This document shows positions 16,232-25,700 of a stretch of 51,329 nucleotides of DNA, piece by piece. The notes under the pieces are model-generated. The model ran no database searches, was not told the DNA's origin, and saw nothing but the letters and a program-made list of their open reading frames with translations. The first letter of the stretch is position 1. Each line of letters opens with the position of its first letter. The translations under genes were made by a program, and so were the position numbers. Source of the stretch: Lachnospiraceae bacterium (lineage in GTDB: Bacteria; Bacillota; Clostridia; Lachnospirales; Lachnospiraceae). Where the stretch lies: contig SFEV01000014.1 of assembly GCA_004557975.1 (NCBI GenBank), positions 1 through 51,329 on the forward strand, written 5' to 3'.

Positions 16232-16251
16232 AGACAGCTCCTTTCTTACGT

Positions 16252-16295
16252 GAAAAACGCAAACAGGGACAACATACATAATGTATTTGTCCCTG
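16252..16295 (-). terminator. Intrinsic terminator after rplS
   Basis: On the minus strand CAGGGACAA (16287-16295) pairs with TTGTCCCTG (16264-16272), with further inner pairing across ATACATTATGTAT, followed by TTTGCGTTTTT. It separates rplS from the lepB3-rbgA-lepB2-lepB1 group. Confidence 0.75.
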
Positions 16296-16303
16296 ATCCA
16301 TTC

Positions 16304-16651
16304 TTATTTCACCAGTTCTTTTACTTTGGCGCTCTTTCCAACACGTGTTCTGAGGTAATTCAGCTTTGCACGTCTTACTTTACCGTGTCTGATCACTTCT
16401 ACCTTCTCAACACTCGGAGAATGTAACGGCCAGGTCTTTTCAACTCCCACACCGTTTGAGTTCTTACGAACTGTGAATGTCGCTCTTACGCTGCCGCCCT
16501 GCTTCTTGATAACGATACCTTCGAAAACCTGAATTCTCTCACGGTTTCCCTCTTTGATCTTACCGTATACCCTTACAGTATCACCAACGTTGAACTGCGG
16601 TACATCGGCTCTGAGCTGTTCAGCCTCGATTTTCTTGATAATCTCGTTCAT
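16304..16651 (-). CDS. rplS: 50S ribosomal protein L19
   Basis: 115 residues, the normal length for L19, which sits at the 30S-50S interface. Recognisable segments are FNVGDTVRVYGKIKEGNRER, VFEGIVIKKQGG and THR-type end LHSPSVEKVEVIRHGKVRRAK. ATG with AAGGAGGCA upstream. It follows trmD, as in many Firmicutes. Confidence 0.97.
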   Translation of the reverse strand: MNEIIKKIEAEQLRADVPQFNVGDTVRVYGKIKEGNRERIQVFEGIVIKKQGGSVRATFTVRKNSNGVGVEKTWPLHSPSVEKVEVIRHGKVRRAKLNYLRTRVGKSAKVKELVK

Positions 16652-16691
16652 TGTGTGCCTCCTTATATTCTCGGATGTTCTTAATACCTTT

Positions 16692-16736
16692 GGTAACAGA
16701 GGACCATCTCTTTCTCACAACGCAAATTAGTTTACC
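16692..16736 (-). promoter_or_regulatory. Possible L19 leader
   Basis: In the 95 bases before rplS, GGTAA near 16736 can pair with TTACC near 16692 around an inner AGAG/CTCT hairpin. Autoregulatory L19 leaders are known in Firmicutes at this position. The match is by place and fold only. Confidence 0.3.
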
Positions 16737-16746
16737 ATGAATTGTC

Positions 16747-17538
16747 TTAAATTGCAAGAAGTTTTGCTAAAATTCTCTTCTCTTCTTCTGTAATTTTTTC
16801 CTCATACTCATCGTGAAGCAGCGACTGAATAAATTTCCGGTCTTTCTTGTCGTATTCTCCGTTTTGGAGAAGCTCGGGACGGCGGCGCAGCGTGCGCAGA
16901 ATTGACTGGTTCCGTCTCCAGCGATCCACATTACCGTGGTGGCCGGAAAGGAGAACCGGCGGCGCCTGCTTCTCATGCCACAGCTCGGGACGGCTGTAAT
17001 GGGGATATTCCAGCAGACCATCCTGGAAGCTCTCATACTGACCGGATTCCTGGTTACTCAGGACTCCCGGAACCATGCGGGAGATGGAATCCATCATGAC
17101 CATGGAGGGCAGCTCTCCGCCTGTCAATACGTAATCGCCGATGGAGACGTAATCTGTGGCAATTTCCTCCAGTACACGCTCATCGATGCCCTCATAGTGG
17201 CCGCAGAGAAAGATAAGATTCTCCTCCTTCGCCAGTTCCTCCGCCATACTCTGGTCAAACACGCGTCCCTGGGGCGTCAGATAAATCAGCCGCGGACGGG
17301 ATCCGATACGGGAGACAAGAGATTCGTAAGCGCGGTAAACAGGCTCTGGCTGCATAACCATGCCTGCCCCTCCGCCGTAGGGGTAATCGTCGATCCGGCC
17401 GTTTCCAGTTACCGAAAAGTCACGGATATTGACGGTCTCCAGGGAGATCAGACCTTTGGCCATGGCACGGCCGATGATACTTGTGTTCATTCCCTGCTCG
17501 ATCATCTCAGGGAACAGAGTCATTACGTAGTAGTTCAT
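16747..17538 (-). CDS. trmD: tRNA (guanine-37-N1)-methyltransferase
   Basis: 263 residues. A SPOUT-fold enzyme that methylates G37 of tRNAs reading CNN codons, preventing frameshifts. Signatures: LFPEM start, DDYPYGGGAGMVMQPEPV, LIYLTPQGRVFDQ, LCGHYEGIDERV and SIGDYVLTGGELP (knot region). The C-terminal helical domain is followed by about 20 extra charged residues (EYEEKITEEEKRIL). It overlaps rimM by 4 bases. Confidence 0.96.
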   Translation of the reverse strand: MNYYVMTLFPEMIEQGMNTSIIGRAMAKGLISLETVNIRDFSVTGNGRIDDYPYGGGAGMVMQPEPVYRAYESLVSRIGSRPRLIYLTPQGRVFDQSMAEELAKEENLIFLCGHYEGIDERVLEEIATDYVSIGDYVLTGGELPSMVMMDSISRMVPGVLSNQESGQYESFQDGLLEYPHYSRPELWHEKQAPPVLLSGHHGNVDRWRRNQSILRTLRRRPELLQNGEYDKKDRKFIQSLLHDEYEEKITEEEKRILAKLLAI

Positions 17539-18044
17539 TCCAGCAGGCCCTCCAGAAGATGTACTTTCATGGTGCCATTTTGTGTATCCACATCAAGGAT
17601 ACACTGTCGGATTGCCGGAATCAGTACTTCTCTTCCATCCTCCAGCGTTACCTCGTAGACATCATTTGCACCGGTCTGCAGCACATCTGTCAGTGTCCCC
17701 AGCAAGGCATGGTCCTCCGTATATACTTTCATACCGATCAGATCGGCGATAAAATATTCATTCTTTTTCAGCTTTACCGCATTTTCCCGCGTCACGTAAA
17801 GGGATTTCCCCCTGAAATCCATGACGTCCTCGATTTTATTGTGATCCCTGAATTTCAGAATCACCATGTTTTTGAAAAATTTTACCTGGACAATCTCCAG
17901 CTCCTGCATTCCCTTTCCGGTATCCAGAAGCACATGCTTCAGTTTTTTGAAGCGTTTCGCGTCGTCTGTCGTCGGGAATACCTTCACCTCTCCGGCGATG
18001 CCGTGTGTCGAGGTGACTGCTCCCACCTGTAAAATATCCTGCAT
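17535..18044 (-). CDS. rimM: 16S rRNA processing protein RimM
   Basis: 169 residues from the ATG at 18044, with GGAGGAAA directly upstream. RimM assists maturation of the 30S head and binds S19. N-terminal RimM domain with VGAVTSTHGIAGEVKVFP, C-terminal PRC barrel with FIADLIGMKVYTEDHALLGTL and NDVYEV. Coupled to trmD. A terminator lies between khpA and this gene, so rimM-trmD-rplS may have its own promoter or depend on readthrough. Confidence 0.93.
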   Translation of the reverse strand: MQDILQVGAVTSTHGIAGEVKVFPTTDDAKRFKKLKHVLLDTGKGMQELEIVQVKFFKNMVILKFRDHNKIEDVMDFRGKSLYVTRENAVKLKKNEYFIADLIGMKVYTEDHALLGTLTDVLQTGANDVYEVTLEDGREVLIPAIRQCILDVDTQNGTMKVHLLEGLLE

Positions 18045-18127
18045 CGTTTCCTCCATATGAATGGCAGAGTCATTGAAAGAACAGTACATCCTGTCTGATG
18101 TCGGGATGATGTTCCGGAATAATGAAC

Positions 18128-18173
18128 AAAAAGCCGCAGCAGCCCGCCGCTTGATACGGCAGCCACAGCGGCT
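18128..18173 (-). terminator. Terminator between khpA and rimM
   Basis: On the minus strand AGCCGC (18168-18173) and GCGGCT (18132-18137) enclose a GC-rich loop with further pairing, followed by TTTTTG. It begins just after the khpA stop codon and divides the ylxM-ffh-rpsP-khpA unit from rimM-trmD-rplS. Confidence 0.75.
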
Positions 18174-18179
18174 CTCGCC

Positions 18180-18410
18180 TTACTGTAAAATATCTACAAT
18201 CACCTTTTTGTCTTCTTTTGATGCTGCAGCTTTTACGACGGAGCGGATTGCCTTGGCAATTCTGCCCTGCTTCCCGATCACCTTTCCCATATCAGAGGGA
18301 GCAACCTTCAGCTCCAGGACGAGTGCCTTTCCGCTTTCCTTCTCAGTAACCACTACTTCGTCGGGATTATCGACCAGAGATTTTGCAATTACTTCCACTA
18401 ACTCTTTCAT
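18180..18410 (-). CDS. khpA: KH-domain RNA-binding protein KhpA
   Basis: 76 residues from the ATG at 18410 (GAGGTGAG upstream); the longer frame has no ribosome binding site. A single KH domain with the GKVIGKQGRIAKAIR loop (GxxG motif GKQG) that contacts RNA. In Firmicutes KhpA pairs with KhpB and binds many RNAs; the position between rpsP and rimM is conserved. Confidence 0.93.
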   Translation of the reverse strand: MKELVEVIAKSLVDNPDEVVVTEKESGKALVLELKVAPSDMGKVIGKQGRIAKAIRSVVKAAASKEDKKVIVDILQ

Positions 18411-18427
18411 ATCGCTCACCTCTAACC

Positions 18428-18673
18428 TTATTTCTCGATTCCAGCTACTTTGAAGAGTTTGCTGACAACTTCTGTCGGCTGAGCGCCGTTTGCCAGCCAT
18501 TTCTTAGCCAGCTCCTCGTTAATCTTGAATTCACTCGGATCTGTGTTCGGATTGTAGGTACCGATCTCCTCGATACATCTTCCATCTCTCGGGGATCTGG
18601 AATCTGCTACAACGATTCTATAGAAAGGAGCTTTTTTCTGTCCCATTCTTCTCAATCTGATCTTTACTGCCAT
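18428..18673 (-). CDS. rpsP: 30S ribosomal protein S16
   Basis: 81 residues from the ATG at 18673, with AAGGAGGTG upstream. The opening MAVKIRLRRMGQKKAPFYRI and SPRDGRCIEEIGTYNP are diagnostic. Lies 35 bases after ffh and 17 before khpA, in the conserved order. Confidence 0.98.
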   Translation of the reverse strand: MAVKIRLRRMGQKKAPFYRIVVADSRSPRDGRCIEEIGTYNPNTDPSEFKINEELAKKWLANGAQPTEVVSKLFKVAGIEK

Positions 18674-18708
18674 TACTTTCACCTCCTTAGGGAATATCTG
18701 TAGTTATG

Positions 18709-20058
18709 TTAAAAGGGAAGCTTAAACTTACCTCTTTTACCTGCTTTGCCTCCGAGCATTCCGGAGTACTGCTTCATCATCTTGCGGCTCTGTTCGAACT
18801 GCTTGACCAGCTTGTTGACCTCACTGATATCGACTCCTGCGCCGGCTGCAATTCGCTTCTTGCGGGATGGATTCAGAAGATCCGGATTGGCCCGCTCTTT
18901 CGGCGTCATGGAAAGGATTATTGCCTCGATCTGCGCCATCTTTTTCTCATCGATGGCATCCTCCAGCTGTTTCATCTGAGCGCCGCCCATGCCGGGCATC
19001 ATCTTCAGGATGCTTGAGATACCGCCCATATTTTTCATCTGGTTCATACTTTCCAGATAATCGTCGAATCCGAACTGTGCCTTGCGGAGCTTCTGCTCCA
19101 TGGATCTGGCCTTTTCCTCATCGAGGGTTTCCTGTGCCTTCTCAATAAGGGAGAGCACATCGCCCATGCCGAGAATTCTGGATGCCATGCGATCCGGATA
19201 AAACTGCTCCAGATCGGAGAGCTTTTCTCCCATACCTGCATACAGAATCGGCTTGCCGCAGGTGGCCTTGATGGAGAGCGCCGCACCGCCTCTCGTATCG
19301 CCGTCCAGCTTTGTCAGAATCACACCGTCGATTCCGATTTTCTCCTGGAACATGGATGCCACATTTACAGCATCCTGACCGGTCATGGCGTCAACCACAA
19401 GTATGGTCTGATCAACGGAAATCTCTTCTTTGATGTTCTGAAGCTCACGCATCATATCTTCATCCACATGGAGACGTCCTGCCGTATCGAGCATAACGAT
19501 ATTGAAGCTGTTTTTCTTTGCGTAATCGACGGCTGCCCTGGCAATCTCGACCGGATTTACCTTATCGCCCAGAGTGAATACCTCAACGCCCTGTTTTTCA
19601 CCGTTGACCTGAAGCTGTTTGATCGCCGCAGGGCGGTAAATGTCGCAGGCAACCAGAAGCGGCTTGCGGCCTTTGGACTTGAACTTCCCGGCCAGCTTTG
19701 CAGCTGTGGTGGTCTTACCTGCACCCTGAAGACCAGCCATCATCAGAACAGTGATCTCTCCTGCCGGACGCAGCGCAATCTCTGTCGTCTCGGAACCCAT
19801 CAGAGCTACCAGCTCGTCATTTACGATCTTGATTACCATCTGCCCCGGATTCAGACCGTTCATGACATCCTGTCCGATGGCCTTTTCCTGAACAGACTTG
19901 ATAAACTGCTTTACAACCTTGAAGCTGACATCTGCTTCCAGAAGAGCCATTTTTACTTCTTTCAGCGCTGTCTTTACATCTGCCTCAGTCAGTCTTCCCT
20001 TGCTGCGCAGATTCTTGAACACATTCTGCAGCTTCTCTGATAAGCTTTCAAAAGCCAT
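18709..20058 (-). CDS. ffh: Signal recognition particle protein Ffh
   Basis: 449 residues. The GTPase that binds signal sequences with the SRP RNA and delivers ribosomes to FtsY. N domain, G domain (GLQGAGKTTTAAKLA, DTAGRLHVDEDMM, TKLDGDTRGGAALS) and a methionine-rich M domain (MMPGMGGAQMKQ, NPSRKKRIAAGAG). It begins one base after the ylxM stop codon. No SRP RNA gene was found in the window. Confidence 0.97.
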   Translation of the reverse strand: MAFESLSEKLQNVFKNLRSKGRLTEADVKTALKEVKMALLEADVSFKVVKQFIKSVQEKAIGQDVMNGLNPGQMVIKIVNDELVALMGSETTEIALRPAGEITVLMMAGLQGAGKTTTAAKLAGKFKSKGRKPLLVACDIYRPAAIKQLQVNGEKQGVEVFTLGDKVNPVEIARAAVDYAKKNSFNIVMLDTAGRLHVDEDMMRELQNIKEEISVDQTILVVDAMTGQDAVNVASMFQEKIGIDGVILTKLDGDTRGGAALSIKATCGKPILYAGMGEKLSDLEQFYPDRMASRILGMGDVLSLIEKAQETLDEEKARSMEQKLRKAQFGFDDYLESMNQMKNMGGISSILKMMPGMGGAQMKQLEDAIDEKKMAQIEAIILSMTPKERANPDLLNPSRKKRIAAGAGVDISEVNKLVKQFEQSRKMMKQYSGMLGGKAGKRGKFKLPF

Positions 20059-20059
20059 A

Positions 20060-20404
20060 TTATAACTCCTCTAAAATCTTTTCTGAAATGCCCAGAATCT
20101 TTTCCGCAAGCACTTCCTTGTCAATTGCTTCATACTGTCGGGTAAGGGACTGAATTTCCGTGACATTGCTGCGAATCTGCAGGAAGCGCTCTACCAGATG
20201 AAGCTTTGATTCATAATCTGCCAGTATGCGGTTGCACCGCTTTACCAGCTCATGTACTCCCTGACGGCTGATTCCGAACATCTCGGCTGCTTCTGAGTAG
20301 GACAGGTCCCCCTGAACCACCTCTTCATACACCCTTCGCTGATGCTGCGTCAGCAGTTCTCCATAAAAATCATACAGCAATGACTGCTTTAATACATCAT
20401 CCAT
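20060..20404 (-). CDS. ylxM: YlxM family helix-turn-helix protein
   Basis: 114 residues. A small DNA-binding-like protein (UPF0122) encoded just before ffh in most Firmicutes. It contains a sigma-70 region 4-like helix-turn-helix: LTQHQRRVYEEVVQGDLSYS followed by EAAEMFGISRQGVHELVKR. Proposed to affect the SRP pathway; its target is not evident here. First gene after the strong promoter at 20422-20450. Confidence 0.93.
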   Translation of the reverse strand: MDDVLKQSLLYDFYGELLTQHQRRVYEEVVQGDLSYSEAAEMFGISRQGVHELVKRCNRILADYESKLHLVERFLQIRSNVTEIQSLTRQYEAIDKEVLAEKILGISEKILEEL

Positions 20405-20421
20405 TCCTGATCACCTTCGTT

Positions 20422-20450
20422 ATCATACACAGAAAAGAAGAATGTGTCAA
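20422..20450 (-). promoter_or_regulatory. Promoter of ylxM-ffh-rpsP-khpA
   Basis: On the minus strand TTGACA (20445-20450), 17 bases, TATGAT (20422-20427), ending 18 bases before the ylxM start codon. A perfect 7-base inverted repeat, GTGTCAA (20444-20450) with TTGACAC (20461-20467), covers the -35 box and could be an operator or part of the threonine ammonia-lyase terminator. Confidence 0.85.
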
Positions 20451-20509
20451 GTGTTTTTTATTGACACCGGAAGTTTTTTTACAGGTACAATTTATTTGCC
20501 ACCCGTATT

Positions 20510-21721
20510 TTACAGATGCGCCGCCTTCTGGATCGGCCTGTATCCGTGCTCCTCAAGAGACTGGATAATCTTTGTCTTGTGTTCTGTGCCGAAAGCTTCC
20601 ATGGTGATGCGCAGTTCCACGGCTGCGTTGCGGTTCGTGCTTACGAACTGGTTGTGGTCCAGTTTGATAACGTTGCCCTGGGCTTCCGCAATTACGGATG
20701 CCACACGCACCAGCTCACCGGGACGGTCCGGAAGAAGGACAGAAATTGTGAAGATACGGTCGCGCTGGATCAGCCCGTGCTGAACAACAGATGCCATGGT
20801 GATGACATCCATGTTTCCGCCGCTTAAGACAGATACCACTTTTTTATTTCTGAAATCCAGGTGCTTCAGTGCCGCAACGGTCAGAAGACCGGAATTCTCC
20901 ACGATCATCTTGTGGTTTTCCACCATATCCAGGAACGCAACAATCAGTTCGTCATCGCTGATGGTGATGATCTGATCCAGATTCTGCTGAATATACGGGA
21001 AAATATGTGCGCCCGGCGTCTTTACGGCTGTGCCGTCGGCGATTGTGTTTGCTGTCGGCAGCGTCACAACCTCTCCTGCTTCCAGGGAGGCTTTCATGCA
21101 GGCAGCGCCCTCCGGCTCCACGCCGATTACCCTGATCTTTGGATTCAGCAGCTTGGCGAGGGTGGAGACGCCTGTGGCAAGTCCGCCGCCGCCGATGGGA
21201 ACAAGAATATAATCTACCAGAGGAAGTTCCTTGACAATCTCCATGGCAATGGTTCCCTGGCCGGTGGCAACGGCAGGATCATCAAAAGGATGGATAAAGG
21301 TATAGCCATGTTCTTCGGCAAGCTGGTATGCATACTCACACGCCTCGTCATATACGTCTCCATGAAGCACTACCTCGGCTCCGTAGCTCTTCGTGCGGTT
21401 GACCTTGATCAGAGGCGTTGTGGCAGGCATGACGATGACAGCCTTGCATCCATATGCCTTGGCTGCGTATGCAACGCCCTGGGCATGGTTTCCTGCAGAT
21501 GCGGTGATCAGTCCCTTGGCCCGCTCTTCTTCGGATAGCGTGCTGATTTTGTAGTAGGCACCGCGGATTTTGTAGGCGCCTGTCACCTGCATGTTTTCTG
21601 CCTTCAGGTATACCCTGTTGCCTGTCTGTGAGCTGAAGTATTCACTGTAGATCAACTTGGTTTCCTGGATTACTCGCTTCACACATTCGGAAGCTTCCTC
21701 AAATGTTTCTAATGTAAGCAT
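20510..21721 (-). CDS. ilvA: Threonine ammonia-lyase with ACT domain
   Basis: 403 residues. A PLP enzyme converting threonine to 2-oxobutanoate and ammonia. K51 in GAYKIRGAYYK binds PLP; SAGNHAQGVAYAA and GGGGLATG are the substrate and phosphate loops. The C-terminal part (about 325-400) is a single ACT-like domain (FTISVLLPDRPGELVRVASV), as in the medium-length form also called TdcB-like. Whether it serves isoleucine synthesis or threonine fermentation cannot be told; no other ilv gene is nearby. ATG at 21721 with AAGGAC upstream. 55 bases after ftsY. Confidence 0.92.
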   Translation of the reverse strand: MLTLETFEEASECVKRVIQETKLIYSEYFSSQTGNRVYLKAENMQVTGAYKIRGAYYKISTLSEEERAKGLITASAGNHAQGVAYAAKAYGCKAVIVMPATTPLIKVNRTKSYGAEVVLHGDVYDEACEYAYQLAEEHGYTFIHPFDDPAVATGQGTIAMEIVKELPLVDYILVPIGGGGLATGVSTLAKLLNPKIRVIGVEPEGAACMKASLEAGEVVTLPTANTIADGTAVKTPGAHIFPYIQQNLDQIITISDDELIVAFLDMVENHKMIVENSGLLTVAALKHLDFRNKKVVSVLSGGNMDVITMASVVQHGLIQRDRIFTISVLLPDRPGELVRVASVIAEAQGNVIKLDHNQFVSTNRNAAVELRITMEAFGTEHKTKIIQSLEEHGYRPIQKAAHL

Positions 21722-21776
21722 TTTTTTGTCCTTCTTTTCTGAAAAATTGTTGAACCGGATATATCATGCAGTATTC

Positions 21777-22706
21777 TCAGTTCTTCACATCAAACAGTGC
21801 GTTCACAAATTCATCTGCATTGAACTTCTGCAGGTCATCAATAGATTCTCCGACTCCGATATATTTGACGGGAATGCCAAGCTCCGAGTGGATTGCCACG
21901 GCGATGCCGCCCTTTGCTGTGCCGTCCAGTTTCGTAAGAATAATACCGGTGATGTCTGCCACTTCCTTGAATTCTCTTGCCTGTGCCAGAGCATTCTGTC
22001 CCGTCGTGCCGTCCAGCACCACCAGTGTCTCACGGAATGCCTCCGGGTATTCGCGCTCCAGAATGCGGTTGATTTTGCCCAGCTCATTCATCAGATTTTT
22101 CTTGTTGTGGAGACGTCCTGCAGTGTCACACAGGAGGACATCGGCATTGCGGGCTTTGGCTGCCGCTATGGCATCATAGACCACAGATGCGGGGTCGGAG
22201 CCTTCATGTCCGCCAATGATGTCCACATCCGCCCGCTTCGCCCACTCTGTCAGCTGTTCTCCGGCCGCTGCGCGGAACGTGTCGGCCGCCGCAAGAACGA
22301 CCTTCTTGCCCTGATCCTTCAGCTTTCCTGCCAGCTTCCCGACACTGGTAGTCTTACCGACTCCGTTGACACCGATCACGAGAACGACAGATTTGCGGTT
22401 TTCAAATTCATAGGCTGTCTCGCCCACATTCATCTCGTTTTTGATGCTGTCGATCAGAAGCTGCTTGCAGGCAGCGGGATCCTTGATATTCTGCTCCTTT
22501 ACCTTCTGTTTCAGATTCTCAATGATGGAAGTCGTGGCATTGATGCCAAGATCACCCATGACAAGAATCTCTTCAATCTCATCGTAGAAATCATCATCGA
22601 TGCTGGAAAAGCCATTGAAGATTGCATCAATACCGGATACAATATTGTCTCTTGTCTTCGCAAGCCCGGCTACGAGACGTTTAAAAAACCCTTTTTTCTC
22701 TTCCAT
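21777..22706 (-). CDS. ftsY: Signal recognition particle receptor FtsY
   Basis: 309 residues containing only the NG domain; the acidic A domain of E. coli FtsY is absent, as usual in Firmicutes. GTPase motifs GVNGVGKTTSVGKLA, ADTFRAAAGEQL, DTAGRLHNKKNLM and TKLDGTAKGG. The N terminus (KKGFFKRLVAGLAKTRDN) includes the amphipathic membrane-targeting segment. Follows smc by 26 bases. Confidence 0.97.
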   Translation of the reverse strand: MEEKKGFFKRLVAGLAKTRDNIVSGIDAIFNGFSSIDDDFYDEIEEILVMGDLGINATTSIIENLKQKVKEQNIKDPAACKQLLIDSIKNEMNVGETAYEFENRKSVVLVIGVNGVGKTTSVGKLAGKLKDQGKKVVLAAADTFRAAAGEQLTEWAKRADVDIIGGHEGSDPASVVYDAIAAAKARNADVLLCDTAGRLHNKKNLMNELGKINRILEREYPEAFRETLVVLDGTTGQNALAQAREFKEVADITGIILTKLDGTAKGGIAVAIHSELGIPVKYIGVGESIDDLQKFNADEFVNALFDVKN

Positions 22707-22732
22707 ATATTTCCTCCCATCCTGGTCAAAAA

Positions 22733-25700
22733 TTAAGCGTCAAGGTCATCCTCAATCAGGTTGACCGAAACGAGCGCCGAGACACCTTTCTCCTGCATGG
22801 TGATACCGTAGAGACGGTCCGCGGCATTCATGGTACCTCTTCTGTGAGTAATAATAATAAATTGTGTATTTTTTGTCAACTTGTGCAGATAGCCTGCATA
22901 GCGGTCGACGTTGCTTTCGTCAAGTGCCGCCTCGATTTCGTCAAGCAGACAGAAGGGAGACGGTTTCAGGTTCTGGATGGCAAAGAGCAGTGCAATGGCA
23001 GTCAGCGATTTTTCTCCGCCGGAGAGCTGCATCATATTCTGGAGCTTCTTTCCCGGCGGCTGGGCAATGATCCTGATACCTGCCTCCAGGATGTCCTCAT
23101 CCTCCACAAGCTCCAGCGTACCGCGTCCTCCTCCGAAGAGCTGTTTAAATGCTTTGTCAAATTCTGTCTGGATTCTGGCAAACTGTTCCCGGAACTGGAT
23201 ACGCATGCCGTTGTCCAGCTCCTCGATGATTTTCAGAAGCGCCTCCTCCGCCTTCAGAAGATCCTCGTGCTGTGCAGACAGGAAGGTATGACGCTCTGAT
23301 AGCTCCTTGTAATCGTCGATGGCGTTTACATTGACGTGGCCCAGCCCTTTGATTTCGCCTTTCAGTGTGCCGATGCTTTTCTTCAGCATCGGAGCAGACG
23401 TGAATTCCTCGCTGCGAAGCTCCTGCGCCGACCCGAAGGTCAGCCCGTATTCTTCCCACATGTAGCCTGTCTGGCTGTCTCTTTGTTCATTCAGTTTTTC
23501 AATCTGTGCATTGAGGCGGAAATTTTCCCGGTCAAGCAGTGTCATCCGCTCCGAAAGCTCCTCCCGTGTGCCAAAGAACTTCTTATGTACAGCACTCTTT
23601 TCTTCGCGCTTCGATGAAAGACCGGCAATCTCTGCGGAGACAGACTGTTCCTCTCCTTCTGCCTCTGCGACTGTCTCCCGGATCTGATCGATCTGGCGGT
23701 TTTTCTCCTCCACACTGGCTGACGATTCTTTCATCTGATTCTGATACTGCTGCTTTTCTCTGTTCAGCGCATCCGTTTCCTGGGAGATACGGGAAATATT
23801 CTGACGGATGAACGTTTCCTGCTGGGAAAGCTGTGCCACCCGAAGCTGTACCTCCTGTGCCCCTTCCGAAGCTGTACGCTCCTGCTGCCTTTTCTGCTCC
23901 AGAAGCTCCTGTCTTGCACGGATTTCCTGTTCCAGCAGTTTTTCTGTCTCCTCCGAAGCGTGGAGCTCCTGCTGTTCCTTCTGACGGTTATCGCGGATTT
24001 CGATCATCTGCTGTTCGATTTCGGCAGACTCTGCTTTCAGTCTTCCGTATACCTCGGAAGTGCTTCCGGATTTGTCTGTCAGCTCCTTTAACTTCATTTT
24101 GGCTGTGTTCTGCGCCAGGTACTCCTCCTGCAGCTGATCTCTCAGCCGCACCATCTCATCGCGCATTCCCGCACGGACTGAACGCGTACGGTCGATATCA
24201 GCCTGAAGCTTCTGAAGAGAAGCTCTGCGCCTTGATACCTGATTCTCCAGCTCTTCGATTTCACGGCGCCGACCCAGGAGGTTGCTGGAATTCTTGAATG
24301 CACCGCCGCTCATGGAGCCGCCGGGATTCATCAGTTCTCCATCCTTTGTGACAATGCGCAGAGAATGTCGGTATTTCCGTGCCAGGGCGATGGCATTGTC
24401 AATGTGGTCTACCACTACGGTCTTGCCGAGCAGCGACTGAATCAGATCACCGTACTTTTTTTCTGCGCGCACCAGGATGCTGGCAAGCCCGATAACTCCC
24501 TGTTCCTTCAGTGCCTGCGGGGTGGAAAAACCACCCTTCCCGGAGATTCCGGAGAGCGGCAGGAATGTGGCCCTGCCGTACTTGTTGCGTTTCAGAAATT
24601 CAATCTGCTGTTTTGCCGTCTCCTCTGTGTCGGTGACAATATTCTGAATGCTGCCGCCGAGAGCTGTCTCGATGGCTGTCTCATATTCTTTTTCCACCTT
24701 TATGATATCAGCGACTACGCCGAGAATTCCGGGTACGCGGTCCTTCTGCTCCATAATTTTCCGGATACTGTTGCCGTAGCCGTCGTACCGCTCTGCAATA
24801 TTTTTCAGAGATTCAAGCCTTGAAGATTCTCTGTGGTAATCTGTCTGCTCCTGCTCCATCTGGTGATTGTAGCCGGTCAGCTCCTGCTGGATGTCCGTCA
24901 GCTTTTCGTTGAGCGCATCGCTTTGCTCTGTCAGTTCATCAATCCGACGGCAGACGTCCTCGTATTCCTGGCGAAGCTCCTCCAGCACTGCCTCCTGCTC
25001 GGCCTCCTCACTTTTCAGCTTCAGGGCCTGCTGGGAGAGCTGTGACTTACGGATTTCGATCTGCTCCATCATCGTATCGTAGCGCTGTATTCTGGCCTTT
25101 ACTGTGGCACGCTGATTCAGAAGATCAATGATTGCGCTTTTGCCGCGCTCTGCCTCCAGCTCTGCCTCTGCAATCTCCAGGCGCAGCGCATCCATGGCAG
25201 CGTTTGATTTCTGATCCTCTTTGGAGGCTGCCAAAAGCGCTTCCCTGATCTGAGAGAGCTCCTTGCGGGAGTCCTGCTCTTCTTTGCTTTTTTGTTCAAG
25301 CTGCTGGCAGATGGAGGATATTCTCGCCTTCAGATGCTCGTCGCTGGCTCTGGCGGTATTGATCTGCTCTTTCAGAAGCTCGATCTGATTTTCAAACTGC
25401 TGACGCCTGAGCTGTCCCCTGGCGACGGTATCACGTTTTTCCTGAAGGGTGGCATCCAGCTGTTCGATCTCGGATTCCAGCTTTTCGTAGACTTCCTTTG
25501 CCTTCTCGTATTCCTGCCTGGTCTCCTCCAGCTGTGCCTCTGTCACACTGTATTTTTCCTGCATCTCTCCCAGCTCGCGACCGATGCGCTCGTATTCCAG
25601 AAGGAAGAGATTTACATCGTATTTCTTCAGCTCATCCCGCTTCTGAAGGTAAATCTTTGCAGTCTCCGCCTGTCTCTGCAGAGGCCCCAGCTGTCTGGTC

